NCBI GenBank assembly: GCA_003170655.1
Contig: PMYY01000193.1
Coordinates: forward strand, 1,325 to 10,137
Direction of reading: 5' to 3'
DNA length: 8,813 nucleotides
DNA from: Nitrospiraceae bacterium
GTDB lineage: Bacteria; Nitrospirota; Thermodesulfovibrionia; Thermodesulfovibrionales; Dissulfurispiraceae
The translations under genes were made by a program, and so were the position numbers. Every line of letters begins with the position of its first letter. Position 1 is the stretch's first letter. The notes beneath the pieces are model-generated. The model searched no databases. It saw only the letters and a program-made list of their open reading frames with translations, and had not been told where the DNA came from. Shown here one piece after another: positions 1-7,339 of this stretch.

Positions 1-738
1 GTAGCAGTTTCCGCAGTACATGCACTTGTCATTATTGATCTTGATGCTCTTCTTTGCCGGGTCGGGGCTGATAGCACCGGTCGGACAACACGCTATGGTC
101 GAGGGAACTTCGCACATGTTCTTTATACTCTCATGTTCGATCCTCGGCACCTTCCTATGAATGGCTACGATGGCAATATCGGAGCAGTGGACCGCGCCGC
201 ACATATTAGTGCAGCAGGCAACTGCCAGTCTGACCTTGCCGGGCGTAGTCTTTTCGTTGAAGTACTCGTGCAGGTCGTCCATGATGGCCTTTACAAGGCC
301 GGATGCATCGGTACATGCGCTGTGGCAGTGTATCCATCCCTGGGTATGAACGATATTGGTGATGTGATACCCGTGAAGGCTATCGCCAAGTCCGCCGATA
401 AGTATTTTCTTTGCCTTCAGCTCGTCAAGCAACGGCTGGAGCTTCTTCTCATCAGAGACGAGGAGTTCGATATTATTCCTTGTGGTAAACCTGAGATAAC
501 CGCCGCAGTATTTCTCGGCTATATCGGCCATCTCCCTTATAGTGACGGTGCTCAGGAGCCTCGGAGAGGCAACCCTCACGGTCCATATTTTGTCGCCGCT
601 GTTGGCCACATGGACCATAACTCCGCCGCTCAGTATCTCGTGATGGGCCCAGTCCCCGTAATTCTTCTGGATGACGGGCGGAAGATAATCTTTAAAATGA
701 GGTGGTCCGATGTCGGTTCTTCTTTGCGGTAATGCCAT
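1..738 (-). CDS. dsrB: Dissimilatory sulfite reductase beta subunit, 3' end cut by window edge
   Basis: DsrB pairs with DsrA in the cytoplasmic alpha2-beta2 enzyme that reduces sulfite with six electrons, normally handing sulfur to DsrC. The minus strand is open from ATG 738-736 to base 1, giving the first 246 residues (MALPQRRTDIGPPHFKDYLP...); the family is usually about 380. The siroheme-[4Fe-4S] cysteines are C138 (in GWIHC), C175-C176 and C180 (ACCTNMC). The ferredoxin insert has C209, C217/C218 and a C-x2-C-x2-C at C239, C242 and C245, where the window ends. The start is fixed by an AGGAGGA ribosome site 5 nt upstream. The gene lies 33 bp behind dsrA and is surely co-transcribed. The motif CHSAC carries a cysteine (C142) where I recall CHTPA in well-studied DsrB. 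Identification is firm; what follows (dsrD or otherwise) is outside the window. Confidence 0.96.
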   Translation of the reverse strand, partial: MALPQRRTDIGPPHFKDYLPPVIQKNYGDWAHHEILSGGVMVHVANSGDKIWTVRVASPRLLSTVTIREMADIAEKYCGGYLRFTTRNNIELLVSDEKKLQPLLDELKAKKILIGGLGDSLHGYHITNIVHTQGWIHCHSACTDASGLVKAIMDDLHEYFNEKTTPGKVRLAVACCTNMCGAVHCSDIAIVAIHRKVPRIEHESIKNMCEVPSTIACCPTGAISPDPAKKSIKINNDKCMYCGNCY

Positions 739-743
739 GATAG

Positions 744-750
744 TCCTCCT
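744..750 (-). promoter_or_regulatory. Ribosome binding site of dsrB
   Basis: On the minus strand the heptamer AGGAGGA lies 5 nt before the dsrB ATG, a near-perfect Shine-Dalgarno sequence. It sits inside the 33-bp dsrA-dsrB linker, so dsrB can be translated independently on the shared mRNA. The rest of the linker is almost pure A/T. Confidence 0.85.
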
Positions 751-771
751 GTATTATTATTGTTTAAATAA

Positions 772-1956
772 TTATTTTGTCAGGTCTTCCTCGGTCCAGA
801 ACCAGAAAGGATCTCTTCTGGGCTCTTTGACCATCTGCGGTATCGGATCGAGTCCGATATACTCAAGGAACTCTCTCATGCCGCGACGGATAATGAGCTC
901 TCCAATCCTTTCCCTGTTCTTTCCATGCTCATCCCACCACTCCCACATTTTCCTGATAAGATCGAAAAAGTCGGTGTAGGGCGGCTCCATCTTTATAAAT
1001 GGAACGATAACCCAAGAAAGGGTCGCACCGACTACGAATGGGGCCTTAGCGCCGATAAGTATAGTGGCGCCCTTTTCCCCTGTCGGTTTCAATGCCTTGC
1101 CCATTTTGGCGATGCAGTTCATGCAACGCGAGCAATTGGAATCGTCGATCTTGAGGGCCTTTCCATCGTAGCTCATGCAACTGGTGGGGCACATATCGAT
1201 TATTTCAGTCTGGATGTTCATGCCCTTGCCTTCATACCATTTGACCTGGGTTTGGTCGACGGCAATTTTACCCTTCCAGGTGCCGATGATCGAGCAGTCT
1301 GCGCGGGCTATTGAGGCAATACAGTCGCAGGCGCAGCCTGCGGTCTTGAATTTGAATTTATAGGGGAATGCCGGCCTGTGCATTTCATCCTGGAATTCCT
1401 GAGTGATAGCATAAGTGATGCCCATGGTGTCGATGTTAGACCATTCGCATCTTGCGGCACCAACGCAGCAGCTTGGAGTCCTCAAAGCAGAACCTGATCC
1501 GCCAAGGTCCCAGCCTCTCGATGAGAATTCGGCGAAGATCGGTTCGAGTTTATCTGTCGTTGTTCCGAGAAGAACTAAGTCGCCGGTCGAACCATGCATG
1601 TTCGTCAAGCCGCTTCCATATTTGTCCCAGATGTCGCAGATTGTCCTGAGATCCGATGATTTATAGAAATAACCGGATACGGAGTTGATTCTGACAGTGT
1701 GGAAATGTGCTACTGCCGGAAATTCTTCGGGGACATCGGAATACCTTCCGATAACACCGCCGCCGTACCCTCTAACGCCTACGATTCCGCCGTGTTTCCA
1801 GTGGGTCTTTCTTTCACGGTAGCACTTTTCGAGCACACCAAGCTCATCATTTGCCATTTCCGTCATCTTCGCCGCTTTTTTAATCTCGGTGACGAAGCTC
1901 GGGAAAGCGCCTTTCTCCAGCTCATCCAGCAATGGAGTATCATACTTCTTCGGCAT
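772..1956 (-). CDS. dsrA: Dissimilatory sulfite reductase alpha subunit
   Basis: DsrA forms the heterotetrameric siroheme sulfite reductase with DsrB in the cytoplasm. The gene is complete at 394 residues, close to the usual 400-440. It opens with MPKKYDTPLLDELEKG, a typical DsrA N-terminus. The siroheme-coupled cluster ligands are C164-x5-C170 (CCVGAARC) and C208-x3-C212 (GCACDC). The spacing matches the D. vulgaris ligands as I recall them (C177, C183, C221, C225) with a constant offset of 13. A ferredoxin insert follows at about 254-290, with C256 (DMCP) and C275-x2-C278-x2-C281. The C-terminal tail (PYTDFFDLIRKMWEWWDEHGKNRERIGELI) is characteristic. It looks like the bacterial reductive type, but a tree is needed to settle reductive versus oxidative. 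The start is supported by AGGAGGA 5 nt upstream. It is first in the visible dsrAB operon and divergent from smc. Confidence 0.97.
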   Translation of the reverse strand: MPKKYDTPLLDELEKGAFPSFVTEIKKAAKMTEMANDELGVLEKCYRERKTHWKHGGIVGVRGYGGGVIGRYSDVPEEFPAVAHFHTVRINSVSGYFYKSSDLRTICDIWDKYGSGLTNMHGSTGDLVLLGTTTDKLEPIFAEFSSRGWDLGGSGSALRTPSCCVGAARCEWSNIDTMGITYAITQEFQDEMHRPAFPYKFKFKTAGCACDCIASIARADCSIIGTWKGKIAVDQTQVKWYEGKGMNIQTEIIDMCPTSCMSYDGKALKIDDSNCSRCMNCIAKMGKALKPTGEKGATILIGAKAPFVVGATLSWVIVPFIKMEPPYTDFFDLIRKMWEWWDEHGKNRERIGELIIRRGMREFLEYIGLDPIPQMVKEPRRDPFWFWTEEDLTK

Positions 1957-1960
1957 AAAT

Positions 1961-1967
1961 TCCTCCT
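1961..1967 (-). promoter_or_regulatory. Ribosome binding site of dsrA
   Basis: AGGAGGA lies 5 nt before the dsrA ATG on the minus strand. This is the same sequence and spacing as at dsrB, consistent with high expression of both subunits at equal ratio. No convincing -35/-10 pair was found for dsrA in the spacer. A TTGACC at 2061-2056 (minus) has only poorly placed -10 partners, such as TATTAA at 15 bp. Confidence 0.85.
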
Positions 1968-2111
1968 CTTTATTTGTTTTTACTACCTTTTACGCGATTA
2001 GAGACAAAGGTGCCTCCATTAATTGCACTACAGGTTAATATAGGGAAAAGTTTACGGTCAAATTAAAAAATCTTATTGCCACATTACCAATACTTAACAC
2101 GAATTCGGAAC

Positions 2112-2141
2112 TTGACCCCTCCTTCCATCAAAAAGTACAAT
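2112..2141 (+). promoter_or_regulatory. Candidate sigma-70-type promoter of smc
   Basis: TTGACC (2112-2117) is followed after 18 bp by TACAAT (2136-2141); each differs from consensus by one base. The -10 box ends only 9 nt before the smc ATG, so transcription would start at about 2148-2151. That leaves no room for a ribosome site on the transcript. The sequence AAGG at 2143-2146 is a weak Shine-Dalgarno match but would lie upstream of the predicted start of the RNA. Confidence 0.5.
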
Positions 2142-2150
2142 TAAGGTCGT

Positions 2151-5100
2151 ATGAAAATAAAAGAGATCGATCTTGCAGGGTTCAAATCCTTCGGGGATAA
2201 AACCACACTTCAGCTTCACGACGGCATAACCTGCATCGTCGGGCCGAACGGTTGCGGCAAGAGTAACGTCGTCGACGCCTTTAGGTGGGTCTTGGGCGAA
2301 CAGAGTGCCAAGAGCTTGAGGGGAGAGAAGATGGAGGAAGTTATCTTCCAGGGTTCTGCAACCAAAAAATCCAAGGGCATGGCCGAGGTCCGCCTCATTC
2401 TCTCCACCGCTGTCAAGCTGCCTAAGACAGAGGGTAACGGCGAGGCGTCCGACGACTCTTCCCAGGATAAAATAGAAGTTGCAAGAAGACTATACCGCTC
2501 TGGCGAGAGTGATTATATACTTAATAAGCGTTCGTGCCGCTTGAAAGATATAAAGGATTTATTCCTCGACACAGGCCTCGATGTAAAGAGCTATTCGATC
2601 CTCGACCAGGGCAGGATCGCCGAAATATTGAATTCGAAGCCCCTTGATCGACGGTTCCTGATCGAAGAAGTGGCAGGGGTCATGAAATATAAAGTTAGAA
2701 GGGCTGAAGCCCTTTCAAAACTCAGTTCATCCAAAGAAAATCTCCAGCGGATCAATGATATAATAGTCGAAGTAAGGCGCCAGATCAACAGCCTTGACAG
2801 ACTCGCCAAGAAGGCTGAACGATACAAAAGGCTACTGGATGAGTTCAGGGGACTCGACCTGAGAATTGCCCGCAGGGACTTTATCCGCTTCACGAACACA
2901 TTGGAAGCGCTGAATGTTGAGATAGAGCGGCTCAAGGAAGGACTTTCCATCAAGAAGTCCGAGTTTTCGACCCTCGAAACCGGTATAGCTTCCAAGCGAA
3001 TCGAGATCCTCGAAAAAGAGAAGGTCCTCACCGAGCTTGAAATCCGCTTAAACGAAAAGGCCAGGAGCATTTCGGAACTCGAGAAGGAATCGGCTGTGAT
3101 GAAAACCATGACCGAAAACAAGAAAGAGGACATAACACGCCTCTACGGATATATTGAAGAGCTCGACTCGAAGAAAGAGGCCCTCCTCAGCAAGATATCG
3201 GAGCTTGAGGAGGCCGAGAAAGACCTGCTCACGCAAATCGACAAAATCGTCGAAGCCCTGAAGGAAAAGAAAGACTGGGCGGCCAATATAGAACTTGCTA
3301 TCGGAGACAAAGAAGGGGAACTCGAGAAAAAGAGAAGAGAACTTTTCAGGCTTTCGGACATCCTGAGCAGCAGGAGGAACGATCTTCATAAACTACAGTC
3401 CTCCCTGGAGACCCTGGACTATCGCGAATCGTCCTCCGTCCGTGACAAGGAAGGCATTGCCGGTAATCTCATGGAGAGCGAAAGGCTCATCGCCGAACTC
3501 AGCGGAGAGATAGAGGGCAGAAGAGGCGAGATATCAAGGCTGCATGAAGAAAAAGAAGAGATGAATGCCGAAATCTCCAGGCTGCGGGAAGACATCGAAA
3601 ACAAAAAAATGCTCCTCTCAACAGAAAAGGAGGAGCTGGCCGGCAATCTCTCCAGGGTATCTTCACTCAAAGAACTTATTGTGGACAAATCTCTATATGA
3701 GTTACTCGCTGAATCCGAGGAGAGCAAGCACCTGTCCCCAGCAATACTCTCTAATATAATCAGCGCAGGGAAGGACTACGAGGCAGCAATCGAATCCGCG
3801 CTTTCCGAAAAGGTCAATTCGCTTATAATCGAAAAAATGGACGATGTCTTTGCCGCAATATCTATAATAAAGGAGAAAAATCTCGGCAAGACTTCTATTC
3901 TTTATACCGATCTCTGCCGTAGAACTGCAGATTCTCCTGCCGATTCCGTCTCTCTATCAGGGGCGGGACTTATCGGCAGAGCCTCTGACTTCATCAGTTT
4001 CGAGAGCAGCGAAGCGCAGGCCATTGCCTGTGCAGTACTTAAAGATGTTTTTATAGTCAATGACCTTTCATCGGCCTTCGAACTTAGAAAGAACTCTCAG
4101 AACCATGAGCTAGCGTTTGTCACTCTGGCGGGTGAACTGATCACGGCAGACGGCTTTATCATTGCAGGAAAAGGAAAAGAGGTTCTCAAGCGCAAGAGGG
4201 AGATCAGAGAACTCCAGATAGAGATCGACAACCGCCAGGTCCAGATCGTGCATTTAGAGGATGCTATCCGCACAGCCGCCGACGCCCTCACCGCAAGGAA
4301 AGAGGAACTCAAGGCACTAGAGAGTGCAGTCATCGACCTCGAAAAGGAGATCTCCCTTTCGAAACACTCCCTTCAGGGAAAGAACGAAGAGATCGAGAGG
4401 ATGAAGAGGAGACTCTCGTTCCTTGAAACCGAGCTTACCACTCTCGCTGGGGAAAAAGATTCACTGCACGAGGTCATCGGAACAAAGACAGACGAAATAA
4501 CTGATCTCGATGAAGAAAGAATCCGCCTCAATGATGAAATATCGGTACTGCAGGAATCTTTGGCGGCTGTCAGGGGTGAGTACGATACCGAGCGCTCCCA
4601 TCTGGCGGAGATGAAGACCTCGCTCGTCGCTTGCCGCGAAAAGCTGGAAGCCCTGAAAAAAGAGCGCGCGACCATCTCCGAGATGATGGAAGAACTCGAA
4701 ATGAAGAAGATTTCTTCGCGTGATAATATCGCAGCTGCTGAAGAAAAGATTGCATCTTCTCACTCCGAGATGGAAAAGATCGATGAAACGGTGAAGGTAC
4801 TCGTGACCGAGGCCGCAGCGATCGAGAAGGAGCGGTCGGAAAGAAGAGAGGTCATCAATTCCGAAAATATAGAGCTGGTTGGCAAGGACGAGAAGCTGAA
4901 AGAGTTCCGCGTTGTGATCGATGACCTGTCACAGGAACTGGCCGACAATAATACCAAATTCGCCGAGAACAAGGTCAGACTCGAAAACATCGAAGTTACG
5001 ATAATGCAGAAATACAGTGTCGAGATTAATAAGGAAGAGATATATGTCGATGGCTTCGATCAAGAGGAAGACGAGAAAAAAATAGCCGAACTCAATGAAA

Positions 5101-5729
5101 CCCTGCAGGCGATGGGTCCGGTCAATGTTGAGGCTATTGAGGAATACGAGGAGTTGAAGACAAGGTACGACTTTCTCTCCAAACAACAGCAGGACCTTAC
5201 CCTGTCCATCGCCGAACTCGAAGAGGCCATCACCCGCATAAATGCGACGACGCGGAAAAAGCTTCGCGAGGCCTTCGATGCTCTCAGGGAAAAGTTCCAG
5301 GAAGTCTTTACGGTACTCTTCGGCGGAGGAAGAGCCGACATCATCCTGATTGACGAGGAAAACATCCTTGAGTCGGGGCTCGATATCATTGCACAACCAC
5401 CAGGCAAAAAACTTCAGAACATCACCCTGCTGTCGGGCGGTGAGAAGGCGCTGACATCGCTCTCCCTGCTCTTTGCAGGCTTCCTGATAAAGCCTTCCCC
5501 ATTATGCATCCTTGACGAGGCCGATGCCCCACTGGACGAATCCAACACAGTCAGGTTCGCCCAGATGATCAAGAGCCTGGCAGGCGAGACACAGTTCCTG
5601 GTCATCACTCACAACCGCGCCACCATGGAAGCAGCCGACTATCTCTACGGCATTACCATGGAAGAGCCGGGCAACTCGAAGGCCCTCTCCCTCAAGTTCA
5701 GCGAAGCAGAAAACATCGCCGTCACATAG
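2151..5729 (+). CDS. smc: Chromosome segregation protein SMC (condensin ATPase)
   Basis: SMC is the ATP-driven core of bacterial condensin, acting with ScpA and ScpB (not in this window) to compact and segregate the chromosome. The 1192 residues match the family length of about 1180-1200. The N-terminal head (1-175) starts KIKEIDLAGFKSF, with Walker A GPNGCGKS at 31-38 and the Q-loop at Q153 (SYSILDQGRI). Long charged coiled coils run from about 175 to 513 and 676 to 985, of near-equal length as needed for an antiparallel arm. The hinge lies between them at about 514-675. The C-terminal head begins near MGPVNVEAIEEY (988) and holds the ABC signature LSGGEK (1094-1099), Walker B CILDEAD with D1122/E1123, and the D-loop APLDESN. 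The start is fixed by family conservation and an in-frame TAA at 2142-2144. It stands alone rather than in the common rnc-smc-ftsY cluster. The hinge is divergent: the usual glycine-rich entry is replaced by HLSPAILSNIIS. Confidence 0.98.
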   Translation: MKIKEIDLAGFKSFGDKTTLQLHDGITCIVGPNGCGKSNVVDAFRWVLGEQSAKSLRGEKMEEVIFQGSATKKSKGMAEVRLILSTAVKLPKTEGNGEASDDSSQDKIEVARRLYRSGESDYILNKRSCRLKDIKDLFLDTGLDVKSYSILDQGRIAEILNSKPLDRRFLIEEVAGVMKYKVRRAEALSKLSSSKENLQRINDIIVEVRRQINSLDRLAKKAERYKRLLDEFRGLDLRIARRDFIRFTNTLEALNVEIERLKEGLSIKKSEFSTLETGIASKRIEILEKEKVLTELEIRLNEKARSISELEKESAVMKTMTENKKEDITRLYGYIEELDSKKEALLSKISELEEAEKDLLTQIDKIVEALKEKKDWAANIELAIGDKEGELEKKRRELFRLSDILSSRRNDLHKLQSSLETLDYRESSSVRDKEGIAGNLMESERLIAELSGEIEGRRGEISRLHEEKEEMNAEISRLREDIENKKMLLSTEKEELAGNLSRVSSLKELIVDKSLYELLAESEESKHLSPAILSNIISAGKDYEAAIESALSEKVNSLIIEKMDDVFAAISIIKEKNLGKTSILYTDLCRRTADSPADSVSLSGAGLIGRASDFISFESSEAQAIACAVLKDVFIVNDLSSAFELRKNSQNHELAFVTLAGELITADGFIIAGKGKEVLKRKREIRELQIEIDNRQVQIVHLEDAIRTAADALTARKEELKALESAVIDLEKEISLSKHSLQGKNEEIERMKRRLSFLETELTTLAGEKDSLHEVIGTKTDEITDLDEERIRLNDEISVLQESLAAVRGEYDTERSHLAEMKTSLVACREKLEALKKERATISEMMEELEMKKISSRDNIAAAEEKIASSHSEMEKIDETVKVLVTEAAAIEKERSERREVINSENIELVGKDEKLKEFRVVIDDLSQELADNNTKFAENKVRLENIEVTIMQKYSVEINKEEIYVDGFDQEEDEKKIAELNETLQAMGPVNVEAIEEYEELKTRYDFLSKQQQDLTLSIAELEEAITRINATTRKKLREAFDALREKFQEVFTVLFGGGRADIILIDEENILESGLDIIAQPPGKKLQNITLLSGGEKALTSLSLLFAGFLIKPSPLCILDEADAPLDESNTVRFAQMIKSLAGETQFLVITHNRATMEAADYLYGITMEEPGNSKALSLKFSEAENIAVT

Positions 5730-5754
5730 TCAGCATGGGAAGTGGCAGTCGGGT

Positions 5755-5909
5755 GCATGCTCACTCAGAAGTTTTTCTTTCAACACCTTTTGCGATGCCC
5801 ATGAAGCATCCTGGACCATTCCTCCTTGCTAATCAACAGAGACTTTCGCGTATGCGGAAGGGCATATTAATGATCATCGTTGCATTTAAAAGCTTCTGAG
5901 TGAGCATGC
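5755..5909. repeat. Long inverted repeat in the smc-glcD spacer (MITE-like or structured RNA)
   Basis: Arms GCATGCTCACTCAGAAG (5755-5771) and its exact reverse complement (5893-5909) are 17/17 identical and enclose 121 bp. The symmetry extends inward (TTTT 5773-5776 with AAAA 5888-5891; CAAC 5781-5784 with GTTG 5879-5882; ATGCCC 5795-5800 with GGGCAT 5860-5865). It extends outward imperfectly to about 5742 and 5922. The core holds two local hairpins: GATGC/GCATC (5794-5798 with 5806-5810) and CTTTCGC-GTAT-GCGGAAG (5843-5860). CAGCAT occurs on both sides (5731-5736 and 5922-5927) and could be a target duplication, though six bases may be chance. There is no T-tract after either arm, so an ordinary terminator is unlikely. 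The best guesses are a non-autonomous mobile element (MITE) or a structured RNA. Confidence 0.8.
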
Positions 5910-5930
5910 CCTCGGCTCTCACAGCATCAA

Positions 5931-5960
5931 TTTACAGAATTTCGCGGTAACAACTATAAT
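5931..5960 (+). promoter_or_regulatory. Candidate sigma-70-type promoter of glcD
   Basis: TTTACA (5931-5936, one mismatch to TTGACA) is followed after 18 bp by a perfect TATAAT (5955-5960). The -10 ends 8 nt before the glcD ATG, so the transcript should begin at about 5967-5969, on or next to the start codon. There is no Shine-Dalgarno sequence. The arrangement closely copies the one at smc. The promoter begins about 20 bp after the right arm of the inverted repeat. Confidence 0.65.
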
Positions 5961-5968
5961 TTAAGCAC

Positions 5969-7339
5969 ATGAAAAAGATTACACATATATTGGGCGTAGA
6001 AGTATCCAGCGAATACGAAGATCTTATTTGCTACGGCTTCGACTCGTCAATCGTAGACGAGGGGCTCCCGCATGCCGTTGCATGGCCCAAGAATGCGGAA
6101 GACGTGGTCAAGATAGTCAAGTATGCTGCCCAACAGGACCTGAAGATAATCCCTCGGGGCGCAGGCACAGGAATGGCCGGCGGCTCGATTCCGAATCGTG
6201 AGGACTCGATAATACTGAGCTTCGAAAAGATGCGAAAGATCATCGATATCGACGCCGATAACATGACGGCAACCGTCGAACCCGGTACAGTCAACGGCCG
6301 CCTGCAAAGGGAGTTGGAGCACCAAGGTTTCTTTTATCCTCCGGACCCCGCCAGCCTCAACGTCTGCACGCTCGGCGGCAACATAGCCACCAACGCCGGC
6401 GGCCCGAGGGCGATCAAATACGGCGTCACGCGTGACTATGTGCTTCAGCTTGAGGCGGTCCTGCCCGACGGGAGCCTGGTCAACCTCGGTGGAAGGACAT
6501 GCAAGCGTGTGGTCGGCTACGACCTCAAACAGCTTCTGATCGGGGCTGAAGGCACACTTGCCGTTGTCACCAAAATACTATTGAAGATACTGCCTCAGCC
6601 TGAAGACATCGTTACCCTGCTTGTCCGGTTCAGCGATATCGAAGCGGCCGGGAATGCCGTACCGCGGATAATCACCTCGCGCATAATACCGAGAACCCTG
6701 GAGTTCCTCGATGGTTCGGCGATAAAGGTTATCGAGCAATATAAGCCCACCGGTCTTCCTTCAGGAGTGGAGGCCCTTTTACTTATAGAGCTCGACGGCC
6801 ATTCGGCGACCATACAGAAAGAGGCCGAGAAGGTCATTTCTATCTGCCGCGACCTTGGCGGTGAAACATCCGTTGCCGCCGACAAGCTGGCCCGTGAAAA
6901 ACTCTGGGAGGCGCGTAGATCCATATCGCCGGCCCTTTATCATCTCAAGCCGAACAAGATCAACGAGGATATAGTCGTGCCGCGGGACAAAATTCCTTTC
7001 GTCCTGTCCGGACTTCGCCGTCTCTCCGAGGAGAGCGGGATCATCATAGTTAGCTTCGGTCATGCGGGCGACGGCAATATTCATGTCAATATCATGGCCG
7101 ACAAGAATATTGCGGAGGAATATTCCAGGGGAAAAGCCCTGATCAAGAAGATCTTTGAGCTAACTCTATCGGTTGGAGGCTCGATCTCCGGCGAACACGG
7201 CATCGGCCTTGCCAAATTGCCCTATATCGAAATGGAGATCAAAGAGCGCGAAATGAAGCTCATGAAGGACATTAAGCGCCTGATAGACCCTCAAAATATA
7301 ATGAACCCAGGCAAGATTTTCATCCAGGACCGGACTTGA
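5969..7339 (+). CDS. glcD: FAD-linked 2-hydroxyacid dehydrogenase, GlcD family (glycolate oxidase / D-lactate dehydrogenase)
   Basis: This flavoprotein should oxidise a 2-hydroxyacid such as D-lactate or glycolate to the 2-oxoacid; the exact substrate cannot be read from sequence. The 456 residues are typical. The N-terminal FAD-binding domain (about 35-215, vanillyl-alcohol-oxidase fold) shows PRGAGTGMAGGSIP (62-75), PPDPASLNVCTLGGNIATNAGG (124-145) and GYDLKQLLIGAEGTLAVVTK (183-202). The C-terminal FAD-oxidase domain shows NEDIVVPRDKIP (332-343), FGHAGDGNIHVN (363-374), GEHGIGLAK (408-416) and the closing DPQNIMNPGKIF. An in-frame TAA at 5957-5959 leaves ATG 5969 as the start. There is no Shine-Dalgarno. 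It has no glcE/glcF or Fe-S partner beside it, so its electron acceptor is unknown; lactate oxidation feeding sulfite reduction is an inference. Its last 20 bp overlap the convergent acetyltransferase gene. Confidence 0.93.
   Translation: MKKITHILGVEVSSEYEDLICYGFDSSIVDEGLPHAVAWPKNAEDVVKIVKYAAQQDLKIIPRGAGTGMAGGSIPNREDSIILSFEKMRKIIDIDADNMTATVEPGTVNGRLQRELEHQGFFYPPDPASLNVCTLGGNIATNAGGPRAIKYGVTRDYVLQLEAVLPDGSLVNLGGRTCKRVVGYDLKQLLIGAEGTLAVVTKILLKILPQPEDIVTLLVRFSDIEAAGNAVPRIITSRIIPRTLEFLDGSAIKVIEQYKPTGLPSGVEALLLIELDGHSATIQKEAEKVISICRDLGGETSVAADKLAREKLWEARRSISPALYHLKPNKINEDIVVPRDKIPFVLSGLRRLSEESGIIIVSFGHAGDGNIHVNIMADKNIAEEYSRGKALIKKIFELTLSVGGSISGEHGIGLAKLPYIEMEIKEREMKLMKDIKRLIDPQNIMNPGKIFIQDRT

Noticed and set aside
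133..732. A 199-codon open frame on the plus strand
   Set aside because: It is antisense to dsrB, whose minus-strand translation is a clear match with all cluster cysteines. The plus frame has no family motifs.
755..773. A/T-only hairpin (ATTATT/AATAAT) between dsrA and dsrB
   Set aside because: The stem has no G-C pair and would be too weak to act as a terminator or processing site; it is best seen as an A/T-rich linker.
925..1314. Plus-strand open frames across 710-2001
   Set aside because: All lie antisense to dsrA and show no recognisable domain or ribosome site.
2035..2061. TTGACC on the minus strand as a dsrA promoter
   Set aside because: The possible -10 hexamers fall at 13 or 15 bp, or score poorly at 17 bp. 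The dsrA promoter remains unassigned.
2591..3133. Several minus-strand frames inside smc, rich in serine and leucine
   Set aside because: They are the reverse complement of Glu/Lys-rich coiled-coil codons, which produces Ser/Leu/Phe-rich shadow frames.
5755..5909. The inverted repeat as an intrinsic terminator of smc
   Set aside because: The loop would be 121 nt and no T-tract follows either arm on either strand.
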